Below are positions 24,132-32,266 of a stretch of DNA of 64,000 nucleotides, piece after piece. Every line of letters starts with the position of its first letter. Position 1 is the first letter of the stretch. The DNA comes from Amycolatopsis azurea DSM 43854 (GTDB lineage Bacteria; Actinomycetota; Actinomycetes; Mycobacteriales; Pseudonocardiaceae): positions 62,001 through 126,000 of the forward strand of contig NZ_MUXN01000011.1 of assembly GCF_001995215.1 (NCBI RefSeq), written 5' to 3'. A program made the translations under genes and the position numbers. A model generated the notes under the pieces. It was not told where the DNA came from and ran no database searches. It was given only the letters and a program-made list of their open reading frames with translations.

Positions 24132-27077
24132 ATGGATTTCCAGGTTCTGGGGTCGGTCACGGTGCGGACGCGCGGACAGGCGTTCGCGGTCGGTGAGCCG
24201 CGCCAGCAGCAGATTCTGGCGGTGCTGCTCCTCGATGCCGGGCGGACGGTCGGGCTCGACTCACTGGTGACCCGGGTCTGGGGCGAGTCGCCGCCCAAAC
24301 AGGTCCGCCGGTCCTTGCAGGCGCACATAACGCGGATCCGGCGGATGCTCGAGCAGGCCGATCCGGGGAGCGCGTGGCTCGTGCGGGACGTCGGCGGGTA
24401 CCGGCTGGACATCAGCCCCGATCAGGTCGACGTGTTCCGGTTCCGGAACGCGGTGCGGGACGAGTCCACGGACCGTGCCGCGTTGGCCGAGGCGCTCGGC
24501 CTGTGGCGCGGCGAGCCGTTGGCGGGGCTGGCCGGAGAGTGGGCCGAGCGCACCCGCCGCACCTTGAGCCAGGAACACGAGGCCGCCGTGGTGGCCTGGG
24601 CGGCGGCGGAGATCCGCGCCGGTCAGGCGGCCGCCACGGTCATCCGGCTGACCGAGCTGCTCGACGAGCATCCCTTGCACGAGGGCGCCGCGGCGGTGCT
24701 GATGCGCGCCCTGTACGCGGTGGGCCGGACGGCCGACGCCCTGGCCGTGCACGACCGGATCCGCCGGGCGCTGCGTGACGAGCTCGGTGTCGATCCCGGT
24801 CCGGAGCTGGCCGCGGTGTACGAAGCCGTGCTGCGCCACGATCTTCCGCCGGGGGAGCGGACGGTACCGGCGCAGCTGCCCGCCGCCGTCACCGAATTCA
24901 CCGGCAGGGCGGACGAGATCGCCGAGCTGGACCGGCTGGCGGGCCGGGTGGGCGACGGGCCGCTGATCGTCTGCCTGACCGGGACGGCCGGGGCGGGCAA
25001 GACCGCGACTGTCGTGCACTGGGGGCATCGGGTGCGCGACCGGTTCCCGGACGGGCAGCTGTACCTGGATCTGCGCGGGTACGCGCCGGAGAAGCCGGTG
25101 TCGCCCGACGACGCGCTCGGCGCGTTCCTGACGGCGTTGCTGTCCGGCGGCGCGGAGATCCCGCTCGGGGTGACCGAACGCGCGGCCCGGTTCCGCACCG
25201 AGCTGGACGGCAGACGGATACTGGTGGTGCTGGACAACGCGGCCTCCGTCGACCAGGTCCGCCCGCTGTTGCCCGGCACCGGTGGTTGCGCCGTCGTGGT
25301 GACCAGCCGTGACGCGCTCACCGGTCTCGTGGCGCTGTACGGCGCGCACCGCGTCACCGTCGACCAGCTTCCGCTGTCCGACGCGGTCACGTTGCTCAGG
25401 CGGCTGGTCGGGCCGCGCGTGGACGCCGAACCCGAGCCTGCCGCCACGCTCGCCGAACGGTGCGTACGACTGCCGCTGACCCTGCGCCTCGCGGCCGAAC
25501 TCGCCGTGTCCCGCCCCGCGGTCCCGCTTACCCGGCTGGCCGACGAACTGCGCGCGGCCCAGCGGACCCTCGACGTGCTGAGCGGCGGGGACGACCAGCA
25601 CGCCGCCATCCGCGCGGTGTTCTCCTGGTCGTTGCGGCAGCTGAGTGACCAGGCCGTCGAGGCCTTCGCCTCGCTCGGTCACCACCCCGCGCCGACCTTC
25701 GACGTCCACGCGCTGGCCGCGCTCGCCGGGCAACCGCTCGAGACGGCCCGAACCCTGCTGAGCACCCTCGCCCGCGCGCATCTCGTGCAATCGGCCGGTG
25801 TCGACCGGTACCTCATGCACGATCTGCTCAAGGCCTACGCGACGGAAACAGGCGACGTCGACGAGCGTTCCGCGCTCGACCGGGTCTACGCCTACTACCT
25901 CGCCACCGTCGCCGCGGCGATGGACCGGCTCTACCCCGGCGAAGCCCACCGCAGGCCGACCGTCTCCGCCGCCGCGAGCCCGGTGCCCGCGTTCCCGGGC
26001 GCCGGCGAAGCGCGGGACTGGCTGGACGCCGAACTCGCCACGATGCCCGCCCTCGCGGCACACGCGGCGACTCAAGGCCGCCCCGAGAGCTCGGTGGCGT
26101 TGTCCCGGTTGCTGTTCCGCTATCTCGACGGGCGCAACGAGACCGTCGCCATCTACATCCACGACCACGCGCGCGTCGCCGCCCACGCCATCGGCGACCG
26201 CGCCGGCGAGGCCACCGCCCTGCACGCGCTCGGCTGCGTCCATACCCAGGCAGGCCGCGCCGACGCGGCCGTGGCGCAGCTGAGCGCGGCGGCCACGCTG
26301 TTCAAGAGGATCGGCGATCTGTCGTCGCAGGGCCGGGCCGTGGGCGCCGTGGGCATGGTCGAAGAACGCGCCGGACGCTACCGGCCGGCCATCGACCACT
26401 ACACCCGGGCGCTGGCGCTGTTCCGCCACGACACCGACCTGGTGGCCCAAGCACACGTCCTGACGAGGATCGGCACCGTCCAGGCCCGCATCGGTCACGC
26501 AGCCGCGGTGGCCAACCTGGATCACGCGATGGCGCTGCACAAGCAGGCAGGCCATCCTTTCGGCCAGGCGTGGGCCAAGCTCGGACTCGCCGAGGTCGCC
26601 CTCGCCCGCGACCACCTGAGCGACGCCCTCACCCTGCACAACGAAGCCGTGGAACTGTTCCGCTCCATCGGTCACCTCGAAAGCGAAGCCTGGAGCATGG
26701 ACGGCCTCGGCCGGACCCACACCCTCCGCGGCCATCCCGCCCTGGCGGCCGAACACCACCGCCGCGCCCTCGACCTGTTCGTCGCGCGCGGCGACCGCGA
26801 CGGCGAAACCTGGGCGCTCAACGGACTCGGCGAAGCATGCCGCGCCGGCGGCGACCCCGCGTCCGCCCACCGGAACCACACCACGGCACTGGAACTCGCC
26901 GTCCGGATCGGCGCGCTGGAACAGGCGGCCCGCGCCCACCACGGCCTCGCCAGGGTGGCCGTGGACACGGGCGACCTTCCCACCGCGCACCGGCACTACG
27001 ACAGCGCCACCGCCATCTACCGGGACCTCACGCTGTCCACCGACCTGATCCGTGAGGAACTGGCGGATCTGGGCTGA
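24132..27077 (+). CDS. AfsR/SARP-family transcriptional regulator with NB-ARC and TPR domains
   Basis: Large regulator of 981 aa. Order: OmpR-like DNA-binding domain (about 1-90), bacterial transcriptional activation domain (about 95-240), NB-ARC ATPase with P-loop GTAGAGKT at 284-291 and VVLDNA Walker B, and C-terminal TPR repeats (about 640-970). ATG 24132 is chosen since MDFQVLGSV is the standard N-terminus and AGGGG lies 6-10 nt upstream. Such proteins activate secondary metabolism or morphological genes, but no biosynthetic cluster is adjacent, so its target is open. Followed by a strong hairpin. Confidence 0.92.
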   Translation: MDFQVLGSVTVRTRGQAFAVGEPRQQQILAVLLLDAGRTVGLDSLVTRVWGESPPKQVRRSLQAHITRIRRMLEQADPGSAWLVRDVGGYRLDISPDQVDVFRFRNAVRDESTDRAALAEALGLWRGEPLAGLAGEWAERTRRTLSQEHEAAVVAWAAAEIRAGQAAATVIRLTELLDEHPLHEGAAAVLMRALYAVGRTADALAVHDRIRRALRDELGVDPGPELAAVYEAVLRHDLPPGERTVPAQLPAAVTEFTGRADEIAELDRLAGRVGDGPLIVCLTGTAGAGKTATVVHWGHRVRDRFPDGQLYLDLRGYAPEKPVSPDDALGAFLTALLSGGAEIPLGVTERAARFRTELDGRRILVVLDNAASVDQVRPLLPGTGGCAVVVTSRDALTGLVALYGAHRVTVDQLPLSDAVTLLRRLVGPRVDAEPEPAATLAERCVRLPLTLRLAAELAVSRPAVPLTRLADELRAAQRTLDVLSGGDDQHAAIRAVFSWSLRQLSDQAVEAFASLGHHPAPTFDVHALAALAGQPLETARTLLSTLARAHLVQSAGVDRYLMHDLLKAYATETGDVDERSALDRVYAYYLATVAAAMDRLYPGEAHRRPTVSAAASPVPAFPGAGEARDWLDAELATMPALAAHAATQGRPESSVALSRLLFRYLDGRNETVAIYIHDHARVAAHAIGDRAGEATALHALGCVHTQAGRADAAVAQLSAAATLFKRIGDLSSQGRAVGAVGMVEERAGRYRPAIDHYTRALALFRHDTDLVAQAHVLTRIGTVQARIGHAAAVANLDHAMALHKQAGHPFGQAWAKLGLAEVALARDHLSDALTLHNEAVELFRSIGHLESEAWSMDGLGRTHTLRGHPALAAEHHRRALDLFVARGDRDGETWALNGLGEACRAGGDPASAHRNHTTALELAVRIGALEQAARAHHGLARVAVDTGDLPTAHRHYDSATAIYRDLTLSTDLIREELADLG

Positions 27078-27083
27078 GCGTAA

Positions 27084-27117
27084 GGATGGCCCGGGCACCG
27101 CGGTGCCCGGGCCATCC
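27084..27117. terminator. bidirectional terminator hairpin
   Basis: Perfect 17-bp arms GGATGGCCCGGGCACCG and its complement with no formal loop, lying 7 nt after the AfsR-like stop and 24 nt before the convergent propeller gene's end. Confidence 0.85.
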
Positions 27118-27140
27118 GGCGATGCACGACCTCGTACGGG

Positions 27141-28337
27141 TCAGCCGTGCAGTGGTCCTCCGAACGCGAAGTAGCTCGTGAAGCCGCCGACGAAGTTGGT
27201 CTGGATCCGGCTGTAGATCCGGTTGTCGGTGCCACGCACGATGAACTGGTCGGCCACCGTCCGGATGGGTGTCGCCGTTCCGCCACTGGCGGCGGGGTTG
27301 CCGAAGGCCGTGCCGCCCAGGTCGACGTAGCCGCCGAAGCGGGTCGACCCGGGTGGACGCCGGTTCAGGTAGATCCGGAGGTTGGTGCCCCGGACGTAGA
27401 ACTGGAGCCCGTTGTCCTTGGCGATCGAGACGGCGATGTCGCTGGTGGCGACGCCGCCCAGGTTGACCCAGCCGGGATTGTCGAAGTTCCAGGTGAAGAC
27501 GGCGTTGCTGCCGTTCTGCCGGGCGAACACCTCGTTGCCCCGGAAGGTGAACATGGCGCCCTCGTTGGCCAGCGTCGGGTTGCCGGTCGTGAACAGGTCA
27601 CCGAGCTGCGACCAGCCGCTGATCGCCCCGGTGCTGTTGTTGATGACCGTGGAGAACAGGCGGTTGACCACCCCTCGCACCACGATCCGGATGCCGATGT
27701 CGAGGCCCGGGGAAGGGACGACCGCCGCCGAAATCTCACTGGTGGCGAACTGGCCGAGATCGGCCCAGCCCTGTGGCGCGCCCTGGACGAGAAGGTTGGT
27801 GAAGACCCGGCCGGTGTCCTTGTCGCGGGCGAAGATCCGGATCGTCGGCAGCTGGGCGCCGCGAGGCGGGATCTTGACCGCGGTGATCTCGCTGGAGATC
27901 AGCAGCCCGGGAATGACCTGGAAGGGGGTCGGGAAGTTGTACGAGACGACCAGGCTGGTGATCGCCTGGTTGCCGGTGTCGCGGGCGAAGATCTGGGCGC
28001 CCTCGGGCGCGGTCACGCCGCTCGGGTCGCCGATGATCTGCTGGCCGAAGGACCGGAAGTCACCGTAGCCGTTGGTGCTGGGCGTTCCCGGGCTGTACAG
28101 GATGGAGCCGTCCAGCCCGCGGGACAGCATGAACAGCCCCGACGGGTCGATCACCGGTGTGCTGTTGAACGTGACGTCCGGGCCCAGTGGCTCCGCGTCG
28201 GCGAGGGCCGTGCCCGGTGCCGAAAGCGCGACCATCGCGGCCATGGCCACGCCTGCCAGCGCTCTGACCAGTATCCGGCGCCGGTTCGGCGGACCGGACG
28301 CGAAACCCGCGCCGCGCCCGCTGCGTATCGAGATCAT
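27141..28337 (-). CDS. secreted beta-propeller (PLL/fucolectin-like) protein
   Basis: Exported protein of 398 aa with a Sec signal peptide (Arg-rich N-terminus, hydrophobic core, probable cleavage after ALA near residue 47); GGAGG lies 4 nt before ATG 28337. The mature part is made of about six blades with repeating elements such as GWADLGQFATSEISA, GWSQLGDLFTTGNPT, GWVNLGGVATSDIAV and GGYVDLGGTAFGNPA, each followed by an R.NR.Y-like strand (RGVVNRLFS, RGTDNRIYS). This resembles PLL-type lectin propellers that bind sugars. Carbohydrate binding is inferred from the repeat pattern only. Separate from the lipoprotein unit upstream by a family A palindrome. Confidence 0.75.
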   Translation of the reverse strand: MISIRSGRGAGFASGPPNRRRILVRALAGVAMAAMVALSAPGTALADAEPLGPDVTFNSTPVIDPSGLFMLSRGLDGSILYSPGTPSTNGYGDFRSFGQQIIGDPSGVTAPEGAQIFARDTGNQAITSLVVSYNFPTPFQVIPGLLISSEITAVKIPPRGAQLPTIRIFARDKDTGRVFTNLLVQGAPQGWADLGQFATSEISAAVVPSPGLDIGIRIVVRGVVNRLFSTVINNSTGAISGWSQLGDLFTTGNPTLANEGAMFTFRGNEVFARQNGSNAVFTWNFDNPGWVNLGGVATSDIAVSIAKDNGLQFYVRGTNLRIYLNRRPPGSTRFGGYVDLGGTAFGNPAASGGTATPIRTVADQFIVRGTDNRIYSRIQTNFVGGFTSYFAFGGPLHG

Positions 28338-28435
28338 GTTTCCTCCGAGATTGGTTGAGACCTCTCGGAAGCTAGATCCGCCCTCCTGCGGGAATGTTGT
28401 GGAATCGCAGTGGCGACGGCCTCAGACGTCGCGAA

Positions 28436-28492
28436 AGTCCGTGAAGGCCTCCTTGAGGGACTCTGGGTCCCTCAAGGAGGCCTTCACGGACT
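28436..28492. repeat. family A palindrome, copy 2 (standalone)
   Basis: 57 bp, nearly identical to 13295-13351, without C and B partners. Lies 27 nt downstream of the lipoprotein gene's stop on the minus strand and about 100 nt upstream of the propeller gene; a likely terminator between them. Confidence 0.9.
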
Positions 28493-28519
28493 GGTGCTCA
28501 TCGTCCGGAGATCCGGTCG

Positions 28520-28951
28520 CTAGCTGAACTCGCGCTCCGCGAGCGCGAAGGTGCCGGGATCCACGAAGGGTTTCCCGGACTCCAGCAGCCATCGCTCCAG
28601 CTCCCGCCCGGTGTCGGTGCGGAAGTGGGCGTCGCCGTCCCGGGTGACCTGCACGGTCCCGCGTTGGACGAGCGCGGTCGTCGCACCCGCGCGCACGACG
28701 AAGCCGCGATAGCCGAGATCGTTCGCGATCCGGCCGCCGGGCGCCCGTGGCAAGGACTCGAGTCTCCGCTGGAACTCGGCGGCTTCGGCGTCGCGCAGGG
28801 TCCAAGCCGGGTTCTGCATCCCTGAGAAGATGTCGAGCTCGACGGAGACGGTGTCGGCCACGGTGGTGGTCCCTCCTGACGTCGTCGTCGGTGCCGTGCC
28901 GCACGCACAGAGGACGAGCGCCAGGAGGATCCACCGGAGACCGGAATGCAC
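28520..28951 (-). CDS. small lipoprotein with LDIFSG domain
   Basis: Predicted lipoprotein of 143 aa. The N-terminus is hydrophobic with a lipobox-like VLCAC (lipidated Cys17), followed by a Thr-rich linker. The rest is a domain shared with the gene immediately upstream: VELDIFSGMxNPxWTL at about 37-52, LGYRGFVVR at about 79-87, and an ERWLL motif near residue 118. GTG start at 28951; a Shine-Dalgarno-like AGGAG lies about 12 nt away, longer than usual. Function unknown. Fourteen nt after the larger paralogous gene, so the two form an operon. Confidence 0.7.
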   Translation of the reverse strand: MHSGLRWILLALVLCACGTAPTTTSGGTTTVADTVSVELDIFSGMQNPAWTLRDAEAAEFQRRLESLPRAPGGRIANDLGYRGFVVRAGATTALVQRGTVQVTRDGDAHFRTDTGRELERWLLESGKPFVDPGTFALAEREFS

Positions 28952-28965
28952 GGTGATGGCGGCTC

Positions 28966-29946
28966 CTAGGCGACGAGGGCTGTGCTGTTGTTCTGGTAGA
29001 AGTACCCGCAGAAGTCGGTGTAGTTCCCGCGACAGCAGTTGTTGGGAGCGTATCCCCGCCCGTTGTACTGGTAAATACTGTGGCCGCAGTCATCCGTGTA
29101 CTTCGCGGGCGTCCCGCCCGGTTTGTGGCCCCACCACCAGTACGGCGCGTCGGTGACGAGCCGGTAGAAGTGGTAGTCCCGGTTCGGCCAGATCACCAGC
29201 ACGATCGTGAGGCCGTTGGTCTGGCAGCCGTCCTTCCAGCCGTCGGCGTAGAGACCGTTGGTCACGCCGCCGCAGGTGATCGAGGTCGCGGGCCGCCCGC
29301 CCCGCCTGCCCGGCAGCGCGAAACGCACCCCTGCCAGATGGTTGCTGGCGAAGCAGTAACAGTTGTTCCTGGTGACGTTCTCGGGTTTGTTGAACAGGTC
29401 CGCGTTCGCGGAGAAGTAGTTGGAATTGCAGTCCCACCACGTCGCGCCCTCGGTGTGCACTTCGCCCGGTTCGTTGGGCGAATGCGCTCCCTCGCCTTCG
29501 AGATCGGCGATTTCGGTGCCGTCCGTGTGACGGCTGACGAATCCGGCGGGATCGACCGCGTCGAAAGACGATTGAAGCAAGGCGACCCCGTTCGACGCGA
29601 CTTCGCGCAATTCGTCGTCGACTCCCGCGTCCGGGTAGGCCGCGGAGGTCCGCAGGAGCCATTCGGCGGCCGGTTCCGTCGCGGGTTTGCTGCCGATCCG
29701 GAATTCGGTCGGGAGCGGGGTTCCCCAGGCGGACGCGCGTTCGTTCCACGGTCCGTCGTCCGTCTTGGCCAGCCGGACGAGAAGACCCCGGTAACCGAGG
29801 CTGAACTGTTCGTCGGGTGTGACCGCCGGCGACACCTGTGCCGGGTCGGCCGTGATTCTTTCGATGAGTTCCTGTTCCTCTCTTCCCGAGAGGGTCCAGG
29901 TCGGATTGGGCATACCTGAGAAGATGTCGAGTTCGACTTCGAGCAC
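28966..29946 (-). CDS. LDIFSG-domain protein with Cys-rich C-terminal domain
   Basis: Uncharacterised protein of 326 aa from GTG 29946 (GAGGT about 7 nt upstream); a GTG 13 codons earlier has no such site. Residues 1-105 match the neighbouring lipoprotein (VELDIFSG, LGYRGLLVR, EWLL). Residues about 170-326 form a second domain with nine cysteines, including CYC at 196-198, an NRDYHFYR motif around 256-262, WGHKPGGTP near 272-280 and FCGYFY near the end. The Cys/His/Asp arrangement suggests a papain-like hydrolase fold, seen in proteins of unknown function elsewhere. No signal peptide is visible despite the Cys content. Confidence 0.65.
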   Translation of the reverse strand: MLEVELDIFSGMPNPTWTLSGREEQELIERITADPAQVSPAVTPDEQFSLGYRGLLVRLAKTDDGPWNERASAWGTPLPTEFRIGSKPATEPAAEWLLRTSAAYPDAGVDDELREVASNGVALLQSSFDAVDPAGFVSRHTDGTEIADLEGEGAHSPNEPGEVHTEGATWWDCNSNYFSANADLFNKPENVTRNNCYCFASNHLAGVRFALPGRRGGRPATSITCGGVTNGLYADGWKDGCQTNGLTIVLVIWPNRDYHFYRLVTDAPYWWWGHKPGGTPAKYTDDCGHSIYQYNGRGYAPNNCCRGNYTDFCGYFYQNNSTALVA

Positions 29947-30073
29947 GGCTGCACCTCGCCTTTGATCGCTTCCCTTCCCCGACACCTTTCTACTCCGGCG
30001 GGAAGCGATCGAATAGGGACTTAATGCTCCACTTGCAATTTCGTGCGTGCGAAAGATTTCCCTTAAATACGCC

Positions 30074-31690
30074 CTATCGGGCAGGAAGGACGTGAAGTCC
30101 TTCGCGATCGGTGCTCAGGCACAAGGAACAGACCGTGCCGCCGGTCGCGCTCGCGGTCATGTCTGGTCGTTCGTAGCGCTGCCCGCAGACCACGCAGTCG
30201 TAATGGGTCCCGCTGGGATTCCCGTCTTCGTCCAGTAGCGGTTCGGCGATCCCGTCGTCGGTGCGGCGCAGGTAGAACCGGCCCCGGGTGACGATCGCCA
30301 GGGACGGTGTGAGCACGACCGCGATCCCGACCGCCACCAAGGGCGAATACGGTCGCAGGGTCTCGCCGAAGAGTCCGAAGTAGACGGAGATCGACAGGAG
30401 TGACGAAGCCAGGAAGGACACGACGCCCACCGGATTGACCGCGTAGAGCATGCCGCGGCGGAATTCCGGTTGTTTCGGGGAAAGCCCGAGGACGAACTTG
30501 TTGATCGCGATGTCGGTGGCGACCGTGACGACCCACGCCATCGCGCAGTTGGAATAGAAGCTCAGGATGGAGTTGAGGAAGCTGAACATGTCCGCTTCCA
30601 TCAGGATCAGCGCGATCGCCAGGTTCACCAGCACGAACACCAGCCGCCCCGGATAACGCTTCGTGACGCGGGTGAACGAGTTGGTCCAGGCGAGGGAACC
30701 GGAATAGGCGTTCGTGACGTTGATCTTGACCTGACTGAGCACGACCAGGACCAGCGCGAGCGGGACGACCAGCCACGGCGGCATGAGTTCGGTGAACACG
30801 CCGGTGAACTGCTCGATGGGCTCCACCGCCGCGGCGGTGCCGACGGCGTCGAGGATGTAGACGGCCATGAACACGCCGATGGCCTGCTTGACCGCGCCGA
30901 ACACGACCCAGCCCGGTCCGGCCATGATCATCGACGTCCACCAGGCACGCCGGTTCTCCGCGGTCCGCGGCGGCATGAACCGCAGGTAGTCGACCTGCTC
31001 GCCGATCTGTCCCATCAGCGAGAGGCACACTCCGGCGCCGAGCATGATCGCCGCGGTGCTCAGGCCGGAGCCGCTCGTCCCCTCGTGCGCCAGCCACCGC
31101 CGCACCGAATCCGGGTCCTTGACGATGAGGAAGGCCAACGGCCCGACCATCAGCAGCAGCCACAACGGGTTCGTCCAGCTTTGCAGCTTCGCCAGTGTCT
31201 TCATCCCGTAGATCACCAGCGGGATGATGGCCAGCGTGGACACGAGATAGCCCAGCCACAACGGCAGCGACAACGCGTATTTCAGGCCCTGCGCCATGAT
31301 CGAGCCTTCGAGGGCGAAGAAGATGAACGTGAAGCTGGCGAAGATCACGCTGGTGACGACCGACCCGTAGTAACCGAACCCGGAGCCGCGGGTGATCAGG
31401 TCGAGGTCGATGTTGTATCGGGCCGCGTAGTAGGCCAGCGGGAATCCGGTCAGGAAGATGATGACCGCCGCGACGCCGATCGCGAGCAGCGCGTTCGGGG
31501 TCCCGTGGGTGAGACCGATGCCCGCGCCGATGGAGAAGTCCGCCATGTAGGCGATCCCGCCGAGGGCGGAGGCTCCGACCACCGCGGGGGTCCACCGTCG
31601 ATAGGTCCGCGGCGCGAACCTCAGCGTGTAATCCTCGAGGGTTTCCTTCGTCGCCCCGGGCGCGCGGGCGGTCACCTCGTCAACGGCCAT
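30074..31690 (-). CDS. NCS1-family purine/cytosine permease with C-terminal Cys4 motif
   Basis: Membrane transporter of 538 aa. The N-terminal APRTYRRWTP and the GRxGSGFGYYGS region plus about 12 hydrophobic segments fit the nucleobase:cation symporter-1 family (cytosine, purine, hydantoin or thiamine importers). The last 60 residues are unusual: YDCVVCGQRYERPDM and TVCSLCLSTD form a CxxC...CxxC pair, like a rubredoxin or zinc ribbon, on the cytosolic side. Stands alone, 383 bp after the small gene at 31813. Substrate unknown. Confidence 0.85.
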   Translation of the reverse strand: MAVDEVTARAPGATKETLEDYTLRFAPRTYRRWTPAVVGASALGGIAYMADFSIGAGIGLTHGTPNALLAIGVAAVIIFLTGFPLAYYAARYNIDLDLITRGSGFGYYGSVVTSVIFASFTFIFFALEGSIMAQGLKYALSLPLWLGYLVSTLAIIPLVIYGMKTLAKLQSWTNPLWLLLMVGPLAFLIVKDPDSVRRWLAHEGTSGSGLSTAAIMLGAGVCLSLMGQIGEQVDYLRFMPPRTAENRRAWWTSMIMAGPGWVVFGAVKQAIGVFMAVYILDAVGTAAAVEPIEQFTGVFTELMPPWLVVPLALVLVVLSQVKINVTNAYSGSLAWTNSFTRVTKRYPGRLVFVLVNLAIALILMEADMFSFLNSILSFYSNCAMAWVVTVATDIAINKFVLGLSPKQPEFRRGMLYAVNPVGVVSFLASSLLSISVYFGLFGETLRPYSPLVAVGIAVVLTPSLAIVTRGRFYLRRTDDGIAEPLLDEDGNPSGTHYDCVVCGQRYERPDMTASATGGTVCSLCLSTDREGLHVLPAR

Positions 31691-31812
31691 GATCGTCTTC
31701 TCCTCGCAGGGGGACGGGGGCGGGGAGGAAGGTACGAACGCCGCGTTTCGCGCGGCTACCGCTGCCGGTTACACGGCCGTTTCGGGGTGTAACGAAGCCC
31801 CAGGCTCACGGG

Positions 31813-32187
31813 TCACCAGACGATGACCCCGCCGCCGGCACCCAGCGCGCGCCCGGCCGCGATCTGGATGTTCGCCAAGCGCCACGAAATCGCTTCCACG
31901 TACCACTGGTGGTCGTGGGAGGGGTCCGTCCCGGGGACCAGCTTGTCCAGATTGGCCCGGAGGAGCTTGGTCTCCACGACGAAATCGGGCACCTGAGCGG
32001 GCATGACCGTGAGGTCGCCGCCGTCCAGGACCGGAAAGAACCGGGCACCCAGCGCGCGAGCGGCCGCCGAGCCCCACACCGTGGTGCGCCAGCTCTCGAA
32101 TCCCGCGAGTTCTTCGCAGCACGCCGGAGTGTCCAGCAGCCGCGTCTTGCCCTCTTCGACCACGAACACGTGCACCGTCAAGCTCAC
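31813..32187 (-). CDS. hypothetical protein
   Basis: A 124-aa frame from GTG 32187 with GGGTGG 5-8 nt upstream. It begins with MSLTVHVFVVEEGKTRLLDTP and has two Cys at 23-24, with no membrane segment or signal. The family is not recognised. Codon use is ordinary. It is divergent from the antiporter gene across 79 bp, and the two could share a promoter region. Confidence 0.6.
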   Translation of the reverse strand: MSLTVHVFVVEEGKTRLLDTPACCEELAGFESWRTTVWGSAAARALGARFFPVLDGGDLTVMPAQVPDFVVETKLLRANLDKLVPGTDPSHDHQWYVEAISWRLANIQIAAGRALGAGGGVIVW

Positions 32188-32266
32188 GCCGCCACCCGAT
32201 CACATCCGCCCGGCCCCGGTCCACCAGATTCGGCTCCGGATGCCGACTCGCCGGTCCGGTGATGTC

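Noticed and set aside
24132..27077. Natural-product biosynthetic cluster indicated by an AfsR/SARP regulator.
   Set aside because: No polyketide synthase, peptide synthetase or other core enzyme lies within reach; the regulator may act elsewhere.
24261..27098. A 945-aa open frame on the minus strand opposite the AfsR-like gene.
   Set aside because: It mirrors the plus-strand gene base for base, has low-complexity Arg/Gly/Val composition and no recognisable domain; a typical antisense shadow in GC-rich DNA.
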